In this document: piece by piece, positions 18,226-28,368 of the stretch
Layout: the number at the start of each line of letters is the position of its first letter
Numbering within the stretch: position 1 is the first letter of the stretch
Assembly (NCBI RefSeq): GCF_019904155.1
Contig: NZ_JAHCMB010000046.1
Coordinates: 124,428-188,427 of the forward strand
Direction: 5' to 3'
DNA: 64,000 bases
DNA from: Paenibacillus sinensis
GTDB lineage: Bacteria > Bacillota > Bacilli > Paenibacillales > Paenibacillaceae
Notes under the pieces: generated by a model
What the model was told of the DNA's origin: nothing
Seen by the model: only the letters and a program-made list of their open reading frames with translations
Databases searched by the model: none
Translations under genes and position numbers: made by a program

Positions 18226-19207
18226 CCTGCTGCCGCTTATCAAGAACGAATGCATGAAAATTATCAAGAAGAAGCGTTTTTACGTCATTCTCCTGATCCT
18301 GCTCGTGCTTGTCCCGATGTTCACCTATGCCCAGATGCGGTCCGCCGAACGGAACAGGGAGAAATTCAGCTCCGATTGGAGACTGGAGCTGCAGCAGCAG
18401 ATTACTGACAACGAGAACTCGCTCAGCTCCAGCCGCATTCCGGAGGAATGGAAGACATATCGTCGAATCTTTATTCAGCAAATGCAGTATTATCTCGACC
18501 ATGATGTGAACCCGAACGAGCCGAGCGGGGTCACGTTCACGCGGGAGTTTCTGGACAACTCCGTCTCCCTGTTCATTCCGCTGCTCATTATGGCGGTAGC
18601 ATCCGACATCGTATCCGGGGAACGGACGACGGGCACGATAAAGATGCTGCTGACCCGTCCGGTGAGAAGGTGGAAGGTGCTGTTCAGCAAGCTTGCGGCG
18701 CTGCTGATGTTCGTATCGCTGATTATTTTGTCCACATTCCTTGTAAGCTATCTGATATCAGGGCTTGCATTCGGCTACAGGGGCTTTAATGTGCCTGTCT
18801 TCACGGGGTTTCAATTGCACGGCGATACGGTCGATATGTCGGCCGTTCACTCGGTGCCGCAGTGGAAGTACCTGCTGATGCAGTGCGGGCTGATCTGGTA
18901 TGTCAGCGTCGTCGTGGCGCTGCTGGCCTTCATGATATCCGTTCTGTTCCGCAGTACAGCGGCAAGCATCGTCGTGATGATGGCGGCGCTGATCGCGGGC
19001 TCGATCCTGACCAATATGGCCTCGGCCTGGACGTCGGCCAAATATTTGTTCATGGTCAACCTGGGACTGACCAATTATTTGGCGGGCTCGCCGGCTCCGA
19101 TCGAGGGCATGAGCCTTCCGTTTTCGCTGGCGGTTCTGGGCATTTGGGGCGTTGTATCGGTATTCATTTCATTCGCCGTCTTTACGAAAAGGGATATTTT
19201 GAATTAG
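18218..19207 (+). CDS. ABC-2 type permease, partner of the preceding ATPase
   Basis: A 329-aa membrane subunit with about six spans: one at the N-terminus (FYVILLILLVLVPMFTYA), a large extracellular loop, then SVSLFIPLLIMAVASDIVSGERTTGTIKMLLTRPVRRWKVLFSKL, the hallmark coupling region of ABC-2 permeases, and four more spans. TTG 18218 is preferred because GGAGGG lies 8 nt before it; the GTG at 18209 overlaps that site. The 8-nt overlap with the ATPase gene indicates translational coupling. Confidence 0.9.
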   Translation: MISLLPLIKNECMKIIKKKRFYVILLILLVLVPMFTYAQMRSAERNREKFSSDWRLELQQQITDNENSLSSSRIPEEWKTYRRIFIQQMQYYLDHDVNPNEPSGVTFTREFLDNSVSLFIPLLIMAVASDIVSGERTTGTIKMLLTRPVRRWKVLFSKLAALLMFVSLIILSTFLVSYLISGLAFGYRGFNVPVFTGFQLHGDTVDMSAVHSVPQWKYLLMQCGLIWYVSVVVALLAFMISVLFRSTAASIVVMMAALIAGSILTNMASAWTSAKYLFMVNLGLTNYLAGSPAPIEGMSLPFSLAVLGIWGVVSVFISFAVFTKRDILN

Positions 19208-19271
19208 AATGTACAAAGTAACCAAAACATTTGTTTGCATATTGGATAAGAGAAGAGAAGGGGGAACATGA

Positions 19272-21254
19272 ATGTTCGAACAGGTCGATATGTTCGCTGA
19301 AGTCACAAAGAACGGCGCAGCAGACCGGACTGGATACGATGCTGACGACATTCAGGTGCTAGAGGGTCTGGTTGCGGTGCGCAAACGGCCCGGCATGTAT
19401 ATCGGCAGCACGAGCTCCTCGGGCCTGCATCATCTGGTCTGGGAAATCGTCGACAACGCCGTGGATGAGCATTTGGCTAAGTTTTGCTCCAAAATTGATA
19501 TCGTCATGCGTAAAGACGGATCGGTTACCGTGACCGACAACGGCCGCGGAATTCCGACCGGCATGCATAAAATGGGCATCCCGACTCCGCAGGTCGTCTT
19601 CACCATGCTCCATGCGGGCGGCAAGTTCGGAGGGTCGGGGTACAAGAAATCCGGCGGTCTGCACGGCGTAGGCGCATCCGTCACCAACGCGCTGTCGGAA
19701 TGGCTCGAGGTTGAAATCTACCGTGAAGGCAAAATTCACCGCCAGCGGTTTGAATATTGGGTTGACAAGGCCGGCAAGGAGCATGTGGGCGAACCTGTCA
19801 CGGGCCTTGAGATTCTGGGGAATACGAACCGAACCGGCTCGAAGATTACGTTCAAGCCGGATATTCGCGTCTTTCAGAGCGGCATCAACCTGAATTACGA
19901 TACACTGGCCGAGCGGCTGCAGGAAATCGCATTCCTTAATTCGGGGCTGCGCATTACCCTGACAGATGACCGGAACGGCCGCCAGGACGAGTTCTATTAC
20001 GAGGGCGGAGCAAGCGAGTTCGTGCGGTTCCTGAACGAAGGCAAGGACGTCCTGCATGACGTCATTCACTTCAGCTCCGAGAAGGACGATATCGAGGTGG
20101 AGGTGGCGATTCAGTATAACGCCGGCTACACCGAGACGATCGCTTCATTCGTGAACTCGATTCCGACCCGCAGCGGAGGAACGCATGAGACGGGCTTCAA
20201 GACAGCCTATACGCGGGTGATGAACGACTATGCCCGGCGCACAGGCCTGCTGAAGGAGAAGGACAAGAATCTCGATGGCGGGGATCTTCGCGAAGGCATG
20301 ATGGCAGTCATCAGCATCAAGATGTCCGAAGTCGAGTTCGTCGGTCAGACGAAGGATCAGCTCGGCAGCGCATCGGCGCGCGGAGCCGTCGACTTCGTCG
20401 TCTCGGAGAATATGCAGACGTTTCTGGAAGAGAATCCCCAGGTCGCGCAGAGCCTCCTGAAGAAATCCATTCAGGCTGCGAAGGCAAGGGAAGCGGCCCG
20501 CAAGGCGCGCGACGAAATCCGCAGCGGCAAGAAGCGCAGCGAGGGGACGAACCTCGGCGGCAAGCTGACACCGGCTCAGTCCAAGGACTTCTCGCGGACG
20601 GAGCTCTTCATCGTGGAAGGAGACTCCGCAGGCGGTTCCGCCAAGCAGGGCCGGGATTCGAAGATACAGGCAATCCTGCCGCTGAAGGGCAAGCCGATGA
20701 ACCCGGAGAAGGCGCGGCTCCCGGAAATCCTCAAGAATGAGGAGTACCGGGCGATCATTTCGGCGATCGGCGCCGGAATCGGCTCGGATTTCGAAGTGGA
20801 TGACAGCAATTATTCGAAGATCATCATCATGACGGACGCGGATACCGACGGCGCGCATATCCAGGTGCTGCTGCTGACCTTCTTCTACCGGTATATGAAG
20901 CCGCTGATCGACGCGGGACGGGTCTATATCGCCCAGCCGCCGCTGTATAAGCTGACGCGAAAATCGGGCAAGCTGGAGACGGTCAGATATGCATGGACGG
21001 ATGAGCAGCTGCAAAATTACCTCAAGGAGTTCGGCAAGAACTTCGAGCTTCAGCGCTATAAGGGTCTCGGTGAGATGAACCCGGATCAGTTATGGGAGAC
21101 GACCATGAATCCGGATACGCGCACGATGCTTCAGGTGCAGATCGAAGATGCCGCGAAGGCGGAGCGCCGCGTGTCCACGCTGATGGGTGACAAGGTCGAT
21201 CCGCGCAAGCGCTGGATCGTGGAGAACGTCGATTTCACTGAAATCGAGGAATAA
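19272..21254 (+). CDS. parE: DNA topoisomerase IV subunit B
   Basis: ATPase subunit of topoisomerase IV, which decatenates daughter chromosomes. The 660-aa protein has the GHKL ATP site (EIVDNAVDEHLA, TDNGRGIPTG, GLHGVGASVTNALS), QTKDQLGS with its ATP-contacting Lys, and the Toprim motifs EGDSAGGSAKQGRD and DADTDGAHI. The N-terminal stretch and short length, without the insert of Gram-negative GyrB, together with the adjacent parC, favour ParE over GyrB. Start ATG 19272 follows a GAAGGGGG stretch. parC begins 37 nt downstream; both form one operon. Confidence 0.95.
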   Translation: MFEQVDMFAEVTKNGAADRTGYDADDIQVLEGLVAVRKRPGMYIGSTSSSGLHHLVWEIVDNAVDEHLAKFCSKIDIVMRKDGSVTVTDNGRGIPTGMHKMGIPTPQVVFTMLHAGGKFGGSGYKKSGGLHGVGASVTNALSEWLEVEIYREGKIHRQRFEYWVDKAGKEHVGEPVTGLEILGNTNRTGSKITFKPDIRVFQSGINLNYDTLAERLQEIAFLNSGLRITLTDDRNGRQDEFYYEGGASEFVRFLNEGKDVLHDVIHFSSEKDDIEVEVAIQYNAGYTETIASFVNSIPTRSGGTHETGFKTAYTRVMNDYARRTGLLKEKDKNLDGGDLREGMMAVISIKMSEVEFVGQTKDQLGSASARGAVDFVVSENMQTFLEENPQVAQSLLKKSIQAAKAREAARKARDEIRSGKKRSEGTNLGGKLTPAQSKDFSRTELFIVEGDSAGGSAKQGRDSKIQAILPLKGKPMNPEKARLPEILKNEEYRAIISAIGAGIGSDFEVDDSNYSKIIIMTDADTDGAHIQVLLLTFFYRYMKPLIDAGRVYIAQPPLYKLTRKSGKLETVRYAWTDEQLQNYLKEFGKNFELQRYKGLGEMNPDQLWETTMNPDTRTMLQVQIEDAAKAERRVSTLMGDKVDPRKRWIVENVDFTEIEE

Positions 21255-21291
21255 TAACAAAGCGACAGTTTGAGGAACAGAAGGTGAATGC

Positions 21292-23733
21292 ATGAGCAGT
21301 TTATCCGAACAATTTCTGCCGGCGTTTCTGGAAGAAGTCGTCGGCGACCGCTTTGGGCGGTATTCCAAATATATTATTCAAGACCGGGCTATTCCCGATG
21401 TGCGCGACGGGCTGAAGCCTGTACAGCGCCGTATCCTGTACGCCATGTATGACTCCGGCAACACGCCGGACAAGGCGTACCGGAAGTCGGCGAAGACTGT
21501 CGGTGACGTAATGGGGAACTATCATCCCCACGGAGATTCCTCCATCTACGAAGGCATGGTCCGGATGGCGCAGCCTTGGAAAATGGGCCATGTGCTTGTA
21601 GACGGTCACGGCAACTGGGGTTCGATGGACGATGATCCCGCAGCGGCGATGCGGTATACCGAGGCGCGTCTGTCATCGATCGCATTGGAGATGCTGCGCG
21701 ACATCGAGAAGCGCACGGTGCTGTTCAAGGACAACTTCGACAACTCGGCCAAAGAGCCGGTGGTGTTGCCGTCCCGTTATCCGAATTTGCTGGTGAACGG
21801 AACGAGCGGAATCTCGGCAGGGTTCGCCACCGAAATCCCTCCGCATAATTTGCGGGAGACGATTGATGCCTGCATCGCGGTCATGCAGAAGCCGGAGATT
21901 GAGCTGGAGGAAATCATGACCTTCATCAAAGGTCCGGATTTTCCGACAGGCGGCCTCATTATGGGCGGCGACGGCATTATGGACGCATACCGGACGGGCA
22001 AAGGCCGCATTTATCTGCGGTCCAAGACAGAGATTGAGAATGTCCGGGGCGGCAAGCAGCAGATCGTGGTTACGGAAATCCCGTTCCAGGTTGTGAAATC
22101 CCGTCTTGTCACCGCCATGGAGAATATCCGGCTGGAGAAGAAGGTGGACGGAATTGCTGAAGTCCGCGACGAGAGCGGACGCGAAGGCCTGCGCATCGTC
22201 GTTGAACTGAAGAAGGAAGCCGACGCGCAGAGCATCCTTGCCTATCTGCTCAAGAAGACGGACCTTCAGGTGACCTATAACTTCAATATGGTGGCCATCG
22301 TCAATAAGGCGCCGCAGCAGCTTGGTCTTAAAGCGATTCTGGAGGCCTACATCGCGCATCAGCGTGAGGTTGTGACGCATCGCACCCAGTTTGATCTGGA
22401 ACGCGCAGAGGACCGGGCTCATGTGCTTGAGGGACTGGTCAAGGCGCTCAACATTCTGGACGAAGTAATCGCTGCGATCAAAGCGTCGAAGAACCGCCAG
22501 GACGCCCAGAACAACCTGGTGTGGATGTTCGGCTTCAGCGAGCGACAGGCAGACTCTATCCTGACCCTGCAGCTGTACCGGCTTACCAATCTGGAAATCC
22601 GGACACTGGAGAAAGAACTGGAGGAGACGGAGAAGAAGATCGCTGCACTCCGGGCCATACTCGACAGCGACAAGAAACTGGTCAGCGTCATTCGCAAGGA
22701 GCTGATGGAAATCCGCGACAAGTACGGCATCGACCGCCGTTCCGCCATACAGGGCGAAGTCGAGGAGATCAAGGTCAGCCTCGAAGCGCTGGTCAATGCC
22801 GAGGATGTGCTCGTTACGCTGTCTGCGGACGGCTACATCAAGCGGACAAGCATGTTGTCCTTCACCCGCTCCGGCGGAGACCGGAAATCATCCGGCGCGA
22901 AGGAAGGCGACTACGTCACGAAGCTGCTGGATGTGAATACACGGGACAGCCTGCTTATTTTTACGCGCAAGGGCCAATACTTCCTGCTGCCTGTCCATCA
23001 GATTCCCGACTTTAAATGGAAGGACCCCGGCACCGCGATTGTCAATGTAATCGGGCTGTCCAAGGGGGACGGCATCGCCGAGATTATACCGGTAGGCGGT
23101 CTGGATGAGAGTGATCTCAGTCTGTTCTTCATCACCCGCAAAGGTCAGGTCAAGCGTACGGAGCTTAAGGAATATGCGACCAGCCGAAGCGGGGCCGTAG
23201 CCGCCTGCAAGGTGGCTCCTGAAGACGAGGTGCTCTCGGTTATGCTGAGCGGGGGAGATCAGGATCTCATGCTCATTACCCGTGAGGGCATGAGCATCCG
23301 GTTCCGCGAGAGCGAAGTGAACCCGATGGGCCGTGTGGCCGGCGGAGTCAAGGGCATTCAGCTTCGCGAAGGCGACGAGGTGGCTGCCTGCTTCCGGGTA
23401 GCGAATGATGAGGGAGAGGTATTCGTGCTTAGCGATCTTGGGTACGGCAAGCGCAGTCTGCTGCTCGATTATATCCCGCAGAGCCGGGGAGGCAAGGGCG
23501 TTCAGACCTTTGAATTCAAGGAAGGCAAGCGCGTCAAGCCTAATGGCAGCCGGATTGTGGGCGCATTCTACTGCAAGGAACCGGTGTCGGTTACCGCCAT
23601 ATCGCGGGACGGCCACGTATTCGAGCTTACGACGGAATCCGCCTCGATTGCCGAACGCAAATCGATCGGCAAGCTGCTCGTACCGCTGGACAAGAAAGAC
23701 GAAATTATACAAGTGCATCGTTCGGTCGACTAG
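21292..23733 (+). CDS. parC: DNA topoisomerase IV subunit A
   Basis: DNA-cleaving subunit of topoisomerase IV (813 aa). The breakage-reunion domain shows the quinolone-resistance region [20 protein letters not shown], and the catalytic Tyr lies in [10 protein letters not shown]. The C-terminal ~300 residues carry the beta-pinwheel blades ([72 protein letters not shown]). There is no GyrA-box of the QRRGG(K/R)G type, consistent with ParC. GAAGGTG precedes ATG 21292. A terminator ends the parE-parC operon. Confidence 0.95.
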   Translation: MSSLSEQFLPAFLEEVVGDRFGRYSKYIIQDRAIPDVRDGLKPVQRRILYAMYDSGNTPDKAYRKSAKTVGDVMGNYHPHGDSSIYEGMVRMAQPWKMGHVLVDGHGNWGSMDDDPAAAMRYTEARLSSIALEMLRDIEKRTVLFKDNFDNSAKEPVVLPSRYPNLLVNGTSGISAGFATEIPPHNLRETIDACIAVMQKPEIELEEIMTFIKGPDFPTGGLIMGGDGIMDAYRTGKGRIYLRSKTEIENVRGGKQQIVVTEIPFQVVKSRLVTAMENIRLEKKVDGIAEVRDESGREGLRIVVELKKEADAQSILAYLLKKTDLQVTYNFNMVAIVNKAPQQLGLKAILEAYIAHQREVVTHRTQFDLERAEDRAHVLEGLVKALNILDEVIAAIKASKNRQDAQNNLVWMFGFSERQADSILTLQLYRLTNLEIRTLEKELEETEKKIAALRAILDSDKKLVSVIRKELMEIRDKYGIDRRSAIQGEVEEIKVSLEALVNAEDVLVTLSADGYIKRTSMLSFTRSGGDRKSSGAKEGDYVTKLLDVNTRDSLLIFTRKGQYFLLPVHQIPDFKWKDPGTAIVNVIGLSKGDGIAEIIPVGGLDESDLSLFFITRKGQVKRTELKEYATSRSGAVAACKVAPEDEVLSVMLSGGDQDLMLITREGMSIRFRESEVNPMGRVAGGVKGIQLREGDEVAACFRVANDEGEVFVLSDLGYGKRSLLLDYIPQSRGGKGVQTFEFKEGKRVKPNGSRIVGAFYCKEPVSVTAISRDGHVFELTTESASIAERKSIGKLLVPLDKKDEIIQVHRSVD

Positions 23734-23745
23734 GCCGGATCAGAG

Positions 23746-23783
23746 AAGGCATCGTTCTCCGCTGGCGGAGATGATGCCTTTTT
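23746..23783 (+). terminator. intrinsic terminator after parE-parC
   Basis: AAGGCATC...CTCCGC / GCGGAG...GATGCCTT hairpin with a two-nt loop, followed by five T. Confidence 0.9.
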
Positions 23784-23962
23784 ATCATTACGTGTCATGA
23801 AGAAGAGATCGGCAGCTGCTTCGCGGATACTCCGATGGGGTTATACTTATATGGATTCGAAGCCGAACCGGTAATTCCTGATACAGATGGAACGGAAGAT
23901 AGGATAGACGCAGTTGGGGCAAAATACATATCACTTATTCACAATTGTCGGAGGTGTGGTCG

Positions 23963-25789
23963 ATGCTGTCATCCATCAAACGCTTTCTCATTGGGCGTCC
24001 GCTGAAATCGAATGAATTAGGGGAACAAAAGCTGACCAAGACGAAGGCTTTGGCCATTCTCTCTTCGGACGCGCTGTCGTCCGTGGCGTACGGCCCGGAG
24101 CAAATCCTGATCGTGCTGATTACGGTTGGGGCTGCGGCTTTCTGGTATTCCATTCCGATTGCAGTCGGCGTATTGGTGCTGCTGGCAGCTTTAATTTTAT
24201 CCTACCGGCAAATTATTTTTGCCTACCCCCATGGTGGCGGCGCTTATGTCGTATCGAAGCAGAACCTGGGGAAATATCCGGGTCTGATTGCCGGCGGCTC
24301 ACTGCTTGTGGATTATATTCTGACCGTTGCGGTCAGCGTGTCCGCAGGAACCGATGCCATCACATCGGCGTTTCCTAGCCTGCATCCCTATAATGTAATT
24401 ATCGCTGTCCTGTTTGTCTGCTTTATTACGACTTTAAATTTACGGGGGGTAACGGAGTCGGCTTCCATTCTGGCTTATCCGGTATATTTGTTCGTGCTGG
24501 CATTATTTATCATGATAGGTACCGGCCTCTTTCGAATTGTTGCCGGTCATATTCCTGAAGGTCTGCACACCCCGATCGGAACGCCTGTGGCGGGTATTTC
24601 ACTGTTTCTCCTTCTGCGGGCTTTTGCATCGGGCAGCTCGGCTCTGACCGGGGTGGAGGCCATCTCGAATGCCATTCCCAACTTCAGGCACCCGGCCCCG
24701 AATAACGCCGCCAAGACGCTTGCCGCTATGGGTATTCTACTGGCATGTCTGTTCACCGGAATCGTGTTCCTGGCGTATTATTACGGAATCAAACCGATGC
24801 CGGAGGTCACGGTCGTGTCCCAGATCGCAGAGACGACCTTTGGGCGGAACGTGATGTACTTCTTCGTTCAGGGAACGACAGCTCTCATTCTGATCCTTGC
24901 CGCCAATACCGGCTATTCGGCATTTCCGCTGCTGGCGGTCAATCTGGCCAAGGACAAGTTCATTCCGCGCATGTTCACTGTACGGGGCGACCGGCTGGGT
25001 TATTCGAACGGAATCATCATCCTGGGCCTCTTGTCCATCCTTCTGATCATAGCCTTTGAAGGCCAGACCGAGCATCTGATTCCACTGTATGCGGTGGGAG
25101 TGTTCATTCCATTCACGCTGGCGCAGACCGGGATGATCGTTAAATGGAAGCGCGAGAAGCCGCCCGGCTGGCTGCCCAAATTAATCATTAACACAGCGGG
25201 AGCGCTGATCAGCTTTATCGTAACCGTGATGTTCTTCCTGACCAAGTTTGCCCAGATATGGCCGGTTCTTGTCTTTTTGCCGCTGATCATTATCCTGTTC
25301 TACCGGATCAGCAAGCATTATGAAGCGGTGGCCGACCAACTGAGACTGAGCACCTGTGAGCCTGCCGTCCCCATTGAAGGGAATGTGATCATCCTGCCGG
25401 TAGCAGGTATCACGCATGTCGTGGAGAATTCGCTGAATTATGCCAAGACGCTGTCGGCGCATCAGATCATTGCCGTCTACATTTCCTTCGAGCGCGAGGA
25501 CGAGGCTGTGTTTGAGGAAAAATGGGCCAAATGGCAGCCGGATGTCCGGCTCGTCACCCTGTATTCGCCATACCGCAGCATTATCCAACCGCTCATCAAG
25601 TTTATCGACGCCGTGCAGCGGAAGGCAAGCGAATCGAACTATCAGGTAACCGTCGTTATTCCGCAGTTTATTCCGCGCAAAGGCTGGCATAACATTCTTC
25701 ACAACCAGTCTGGTCTGCTGATCCGCACCAGTCTGCTGTACCGGCGAAATGTGGTGGTCACAACCGTGCCGTTCCATCTGAAGAAATGA
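23963..25789 (+). CDS. kimA: KimA-type potassium uptake transporter (APC superfamily)
   Basis: A 608-aa membrane protein with twelve predicted spans in the first ~450 residues and a ~150-residue cytoplasmic C-terminal domain. The signature LSSDALSSVAYGPEQIL near residues 32-48 and the length match B. subtilis KimA (YdaO), a high-affinity K+/H+ symporter inhibited by c-di-AMP, closely enough to prefer that over a generic amino-acid permease. ATG 23963 has GGAGGTG 6 nt upstream; the frame is open to a TTG at 23945. The 180-nt leader does not show the c-di-AMP riboswitch that precedes kimA in Bacillus. Monocistronic. Confidence 0.85.
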   Translation: MLSSIKRFLIGRPLKSNELGEQKLTKTKALAILSSDALSSVAYGPEQILIVLITVGAAAFWYSIPIAVGVLVLLAALILSYRQIIFAYPHGGGAYVVSKQNLGKYPGLIAGGSLLVDYILTVAVSVSAGTDAITSAFPSLHPYNVIIAVLFVCFITTLNLRGVTESASILAYPVYLFVLALFIMIGTGLFRIVAGHIPEGLHTPIGTPVAGISLFLLLRAFASGSSALTGVEAISNAIPNFRHPAPNNAAKTLAAMGILLACLFTGIVFLAYYYGIKPMPEVTVVSQIAETTFGRNVMYFFVQGTTALILILAANTGYSAFPLLAVNLAKDKFIPRMFTVRGDRLGYSNGIIILGLLSILLIIAFEGQTEHLIPLYAVGVFIPFTLAQTGMIVKWKREKPPGWLPKLIINTAGALISFIVTVMFFLTKFAQIWPVLVFLPLIIILFYRISKHYEAVADQLRLSTCEPAVPIEGNVIILPVAGITHVVENSLNYAKTLSAHQIIAVYISFEREDEAVFEEKWAKWQPDVRLVTLYSPYRSIIQPLIKFIDAVQRKASESNYQVTVVIPQFIPRKGWHNILHNQSGLLIRTSLLYRRNVVVTTVPFHLKK

Positions 25790-25864
25790 TGTCCATTTGA
25801 TTTATGGGGTTATTTATTTTTTACCACTTGCAGGAAAAAGAAACTTAACAGCGAACCTATTTAT

Positions 25865-25879
25865 AACGAATGATTCGTT
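25865..25879. promoter_or_regulatory. palindromic operator in front of the MarR gene
   Basis: Perfect inverted repeat AACGAAT-G-ATTCGTT, 19 nt before the GTG start and just ahead of the ribosome site. Symmetry, length and position are those of an autoregulatory MarR-family operator. Confidence 0.6.
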
Positions 25880-25897
25880 GGAAAGGAAGGAACTGCA

Positions 25898-26338
25898 GTG
25901 AACTCCTTTGAATTCAGTAAAATCTGGCATAAAATTCTGAAGGATTACAAGGTTCATATGGAGACCAAGCTGGCTCCTACGCTGACCGATGCGCAGCTGA
26001 CCGTACTTGAGCTCGTTCAGGAGCGTGGTGCGGCCAAGCCTTCCGATCTGGCCCCGCATCTGGCGACTAGCGCAGCAGCGGTAACCATGCTTCTTGACCG
26101 GATGGAGCGGGGGGGACTAATTGTTCGCGACCGGGATGCGGCGGACCGCCGAATCGTGTGGGTGAGCATTACGGATCTGGGACGAAAGGAAGCGGAGAGA
26201 GGACTTAAAGTGCGGAGCGACTTCTTCGCCGGAGTGCTGGATCATATCTCCGCCCATAACCAGCAGCTTCTGCTGTACTTGATGGGGAAGCTGGTAGCTC
26301 CGGGCAATGAATCGACAACGCTGGAGCTGAGCAGATAG
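25898..26338 (+). CDS. MarR-family transcriptional regulator
   Basis: A 146-aa winged-helix regulator. The DNA-binding domain is seen as LTVLELVQERGAAKPSDLAPHLATSAAAVTMLLDRMERGGLIVRDRDAADRRIVWVSIT, where DRDAADRR forms the wing. Helices at both ends form the dimer. The start is GTG 25898 with AAGGAAGG 7 nt upstream. The palindrome at 25865-25879 suggests self-repression. It stands alone between kimA and a convergent gene, so its other targets are not evident; ligand unknown. Confidence 0.92.
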   Translation: MNSFEFSKIWHKILKDYKVHMETKLAPTLTDAQLTVLELVQERGAAKPSDLAPHLATSAAAVTMLLDRMERGGLIVRDRDAADRRIVWVSITDLGRKEAERGLKVRSDFFAGVLDHISAHNQQLLLYLMGKLVAPGNESTTLELSR

Positions 26339-26397
26339 ACGGACGGTGTTGAACGGTATTGGTATTACATAGGACGGATGGAACAAGCAGACACATC

Positions 26398-26437
26398 AAG
26401 GGGACGCTCTCCGCATCGGGAGGAACGTCCCCTTTAG
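26398..26437. terminator. hairpin between convergent marR and rluA-type genes
   Basis: AAGGGGACG / CGTCCCCTT outer stem with an inner CTCTCC/GGGAG pairing and a short T tail; it may serve both directions. The next ~80 nt hold three copies of a TTCGCC(A/T)GG word (near 26440, 26460 and 26493) of unknown meaning. Confidence 0.55.
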
Positions 26438-26538
26438 TCTGTTCGCCAGGAGAATATGTTCGCCTGGGCGTATGTGTTGGTCTGCGAGGTTATGCTCGCC
26501 TGGAAATTTGTGGTGTGAAGCTTGCAGCAGCAGCGGGC

Positions 26539-27297
26539 TCAGGTCTCATCGAATGCTTGCGCGAGTGACCGTTCTTGAATATCCCTGCTCCACAAGCTCC
26601 AGGGATGGGAGCGTGGAGGCAGGGAGACCAGGTCCATTTCCTCTTTGGTGACCGGATGCGGAAAGCCGACAATCGATGACCAGAGCGCGATCTGCTGTCC
26701 GGGCTTGTTGACGGAAGGGCCGTACTTCTGGTCACCGTAGAGAGGGCAGCCGGCATGGGCGAGCTGCACACGGATTTGGTGAGAACGGCCGGTCAGCAGG
26801 TTGATCTTCACAAGGCTGAAGCCCTCTGCGGTGCCCAGAACCGTGTAATCAAGCACGGCTTCCTTGGCGTCCTGCGTTCCCTGCCGCACCACAGAGACGG
26901 TGTTCGTCTTCGCGTTCTTCAGCAGGAAGTTCCGCAGCCGCCCGCTTGGAGCCGGAAGTGTGCCGTGCACAACGGTCAAATATACCTTCCGGAAGCTGCG
27001 GCTTCGAACACTCTCCGAGAGCCGGGAGGCGGCTTTGGACGTCTTGGCGAAGATCATGGCGCCTCCCACCGGCCGGTCCAGCCGGTGGACGAGACCCATA
27101 AAGACATTGCCCGGCTTGTCGTACCGCTGCTTGATGTCCTCTTTAAGCAGCGTCAGCAGGTCAAGATCTCCGGTCGCGTCTTCCTGTACAGGGATGTTCA
27201 CCGGCTTGACAACACCCAGCAGATGGTTATCCTCATACAGGATCTCAATATCCCGGCCAGGCTGGCCGGTGCCTGGCCCGCCGTTCTTGTCCGCCAT
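26539..27297 (-). CDS. RluA-family pseudouridine synthase
   Basis: A 252-aa RNA pseudouridine synthase. The catalytic motif HRLDRPVGGAMIFAKT carries the invariant Asp that attacks the uridine, and the family's LLTGRSHQIRVQLAHAGCPLYGDQKYG block follows. No S4 RNA-binding domain is present, as in the RluA/YtzG subset that acts without it. ATG 27297 is preferred because GGGAGG lies 10 nt upstream, inside the end of the methyltransferase gene. The two genes are 4 nt apart, forming an RNA-modification operon. The exact target base is unknown. Confidence 0.9.
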   Translation of the reverse strand: MADKNGGPGTGQPGRDIEILYEDNHLLGVVKPVNIPVQEDATGDLDLLTLLKEDIKQRYDKPGNVFMGLVHRLDRPVGGAMIFAKTSKAASRLSESVRSRSFRKVYLTVVHGTLPAPSGRLRNFLLKNAKTNTVSVVRQGTQDAKEAVLDYTVLGTAEGFSLVKINLLTGRSHQIRVQLAHAGCPLYGDQKYGPSVNKPGQQIALWSSIVGFPHPVTKEEMDLVSLPPRSHPWSLWSRDIQERSLAQAFDET

Positions 27298-27301
27298 GGC
27301 C

Positions 27302-28177
27302 CTAAGCCTCCCAGCGTCCAAGAATACCGCATGGCAAATTCAGACCGGAGGCGGTAATCGGCAGTCCGATTTCACCGGAGCTGATCGACCCGCCGTAACG
27401 GGATTTCATCGTCATGGCCAGCATATTCTCCAGAACCGTAGGCGAAATGCCGGTCGTATACGAATTGATCAGGAGAAAGAGCGGCTGATCGCTCATGATG
27501 GCGAGGCAGCTTTCCAGGAAGGGGTAGAGGCTCTGCTCGAGCTTCCACATTTCTCCGCCTGGACCTCTTCCATACGAAGGCGGGTCCATAATAATCGCGT
27601 CGTATTTATTGCCGCGGCGTTCCTCCCGCTGCACAAACTTGAAGACATCGTCCGTAATGAAGCGGACGGGGCGGTCGCCCAGACCGGAGAGCTGAAGATT
27701 CTCCTTGGCCCACTGCACCATCCCTTTCGCGGCGTCCACATGGACGACGGAAGCGCCGGCGGAAGCAGCGGCGACGGTAGCTCCACCGGTGTAAGCGAAC
27801 AGGTTCAGAACCTGGATCTTGCGTCCCGCACCGGCGATCTTGTCCATCATCCAGCTCCAGTTGGCCGCTTGCTCCGGGAACAGACCCGTGTGCTTGAAAT
27901 TGGTCGGACGAAGGTGGAATTTCAGCTTGCCGTAGGAGATGCTCCAGCTGTCCGGTATGCTCTTCTTCATTTCCCATTGGCCGCCGCCGGAAGAACTGCG
28001 GTGATAATGTCCGTGCACATTTTTCCATTCTGCCGTTTCTTTGATCAGAGGCCAAATGATTTGCGGGTCAGGTCTCCGCAGTATGATGTCTCCCCAGCGT
28101 TCCAGCTTTTCCCCGCCGCCTGTATCGATAATTTCGTAATCCTGCCAATCCCGGGCCATGTACATAGATTGATCCAT
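27302..28177 (-). CDS. class I SAM-dependent methyltransferase (RlmI-like)
   Basis: A 291-aa protein of the RlmI/RlmK-like family of 23S rRNA (cytosine) methyltransferases. The SAM-binding motif I is VLNLFAYTGGATVAAASAGA, followed by the acidic VVHVDAAKGMVQWAKEN. The catalytic-region motif IV is DAIIMDPPSYGRG. The N-terminal PUA domain of RlmI is absent. The start may be ATG 28177, which GAAGG almost abuts, or ATG 28165, which has GGATGG at a better distance. It is the first gene of an operon with the pseudouridine synthase, pointing to rRNA as substrate. Confidence 0.85.
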   Translation of the reverse strand: MDQSMYMARDWQDYEIIDTGGGEKLERWGDIILRRPDPQIIWPLIKETAEWKNVHGHYHRSSSGGGQWEMKKSIPDSWSISYGKLKFHLRPTNFKHTGLFPEQAANWSWMMDKIAGAGRKIQVLNLFAYTGGATVAAASAGASVVHVDAAKGMVQWAKENLQLSGLGDRPVRFITDDVFKFVQREERRGNKYDAIIMDPPSYGRGPGGEMWKLEQSLYPFLESCLAIMSDQPLFLLINSYTTGISPTVLENMLAMTMKSRYGGSISSGEIGLPITASGLNLPCGILGRWEA

Positions 28178-28279
28178 CCTTCAAAAATTTTCATATAGCC
28201 TATATTGTACATCATAGGTACGGTTCTTAACAAACATTTGACAAACCATTCGGACAGAGGGCAATCCTGAATATTAATA

Positions 28280-28308
28280 TTGACAATGAGAATCATTATC
28301 AATAGACT
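28280..28308 (+). promoter_or_regulatory. promoter with overlapping Fur box for the flavodoxin gene
   Basis: TTGACA (28280-28285), 17-nt spacer, TAGACT (28303-28308). The 19-bp GACAATGAGAATCATTATC (28282-28300) matches the Fur consensus GATAATGATAATCATTATC at 17 of 19 positions and covers the -35 box and spacer. Iron-loaded Fur would therefore block this promoter. Confidence 0.88.
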
Positions 28309-28368
28309 GGATAATATCGGAGAATCGGTTGCTGAACCGATTTCTCAATTTAGGGAGGCGATCTGGAG

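Noticed and set aside
23784-23962. c-di-AMP (ydaO) riboswitch ahead of kimA
   Set aside because: Expected from Bacillus, but the conserved blocks of that riboswitch are not seen in the 180-nt leader.
26864-28198. 444-codon plus-strand frame
   Set aside because: Antisense to the pseudouridine synthase and methyltransferase genes, both of which have clear catalytic motifs.
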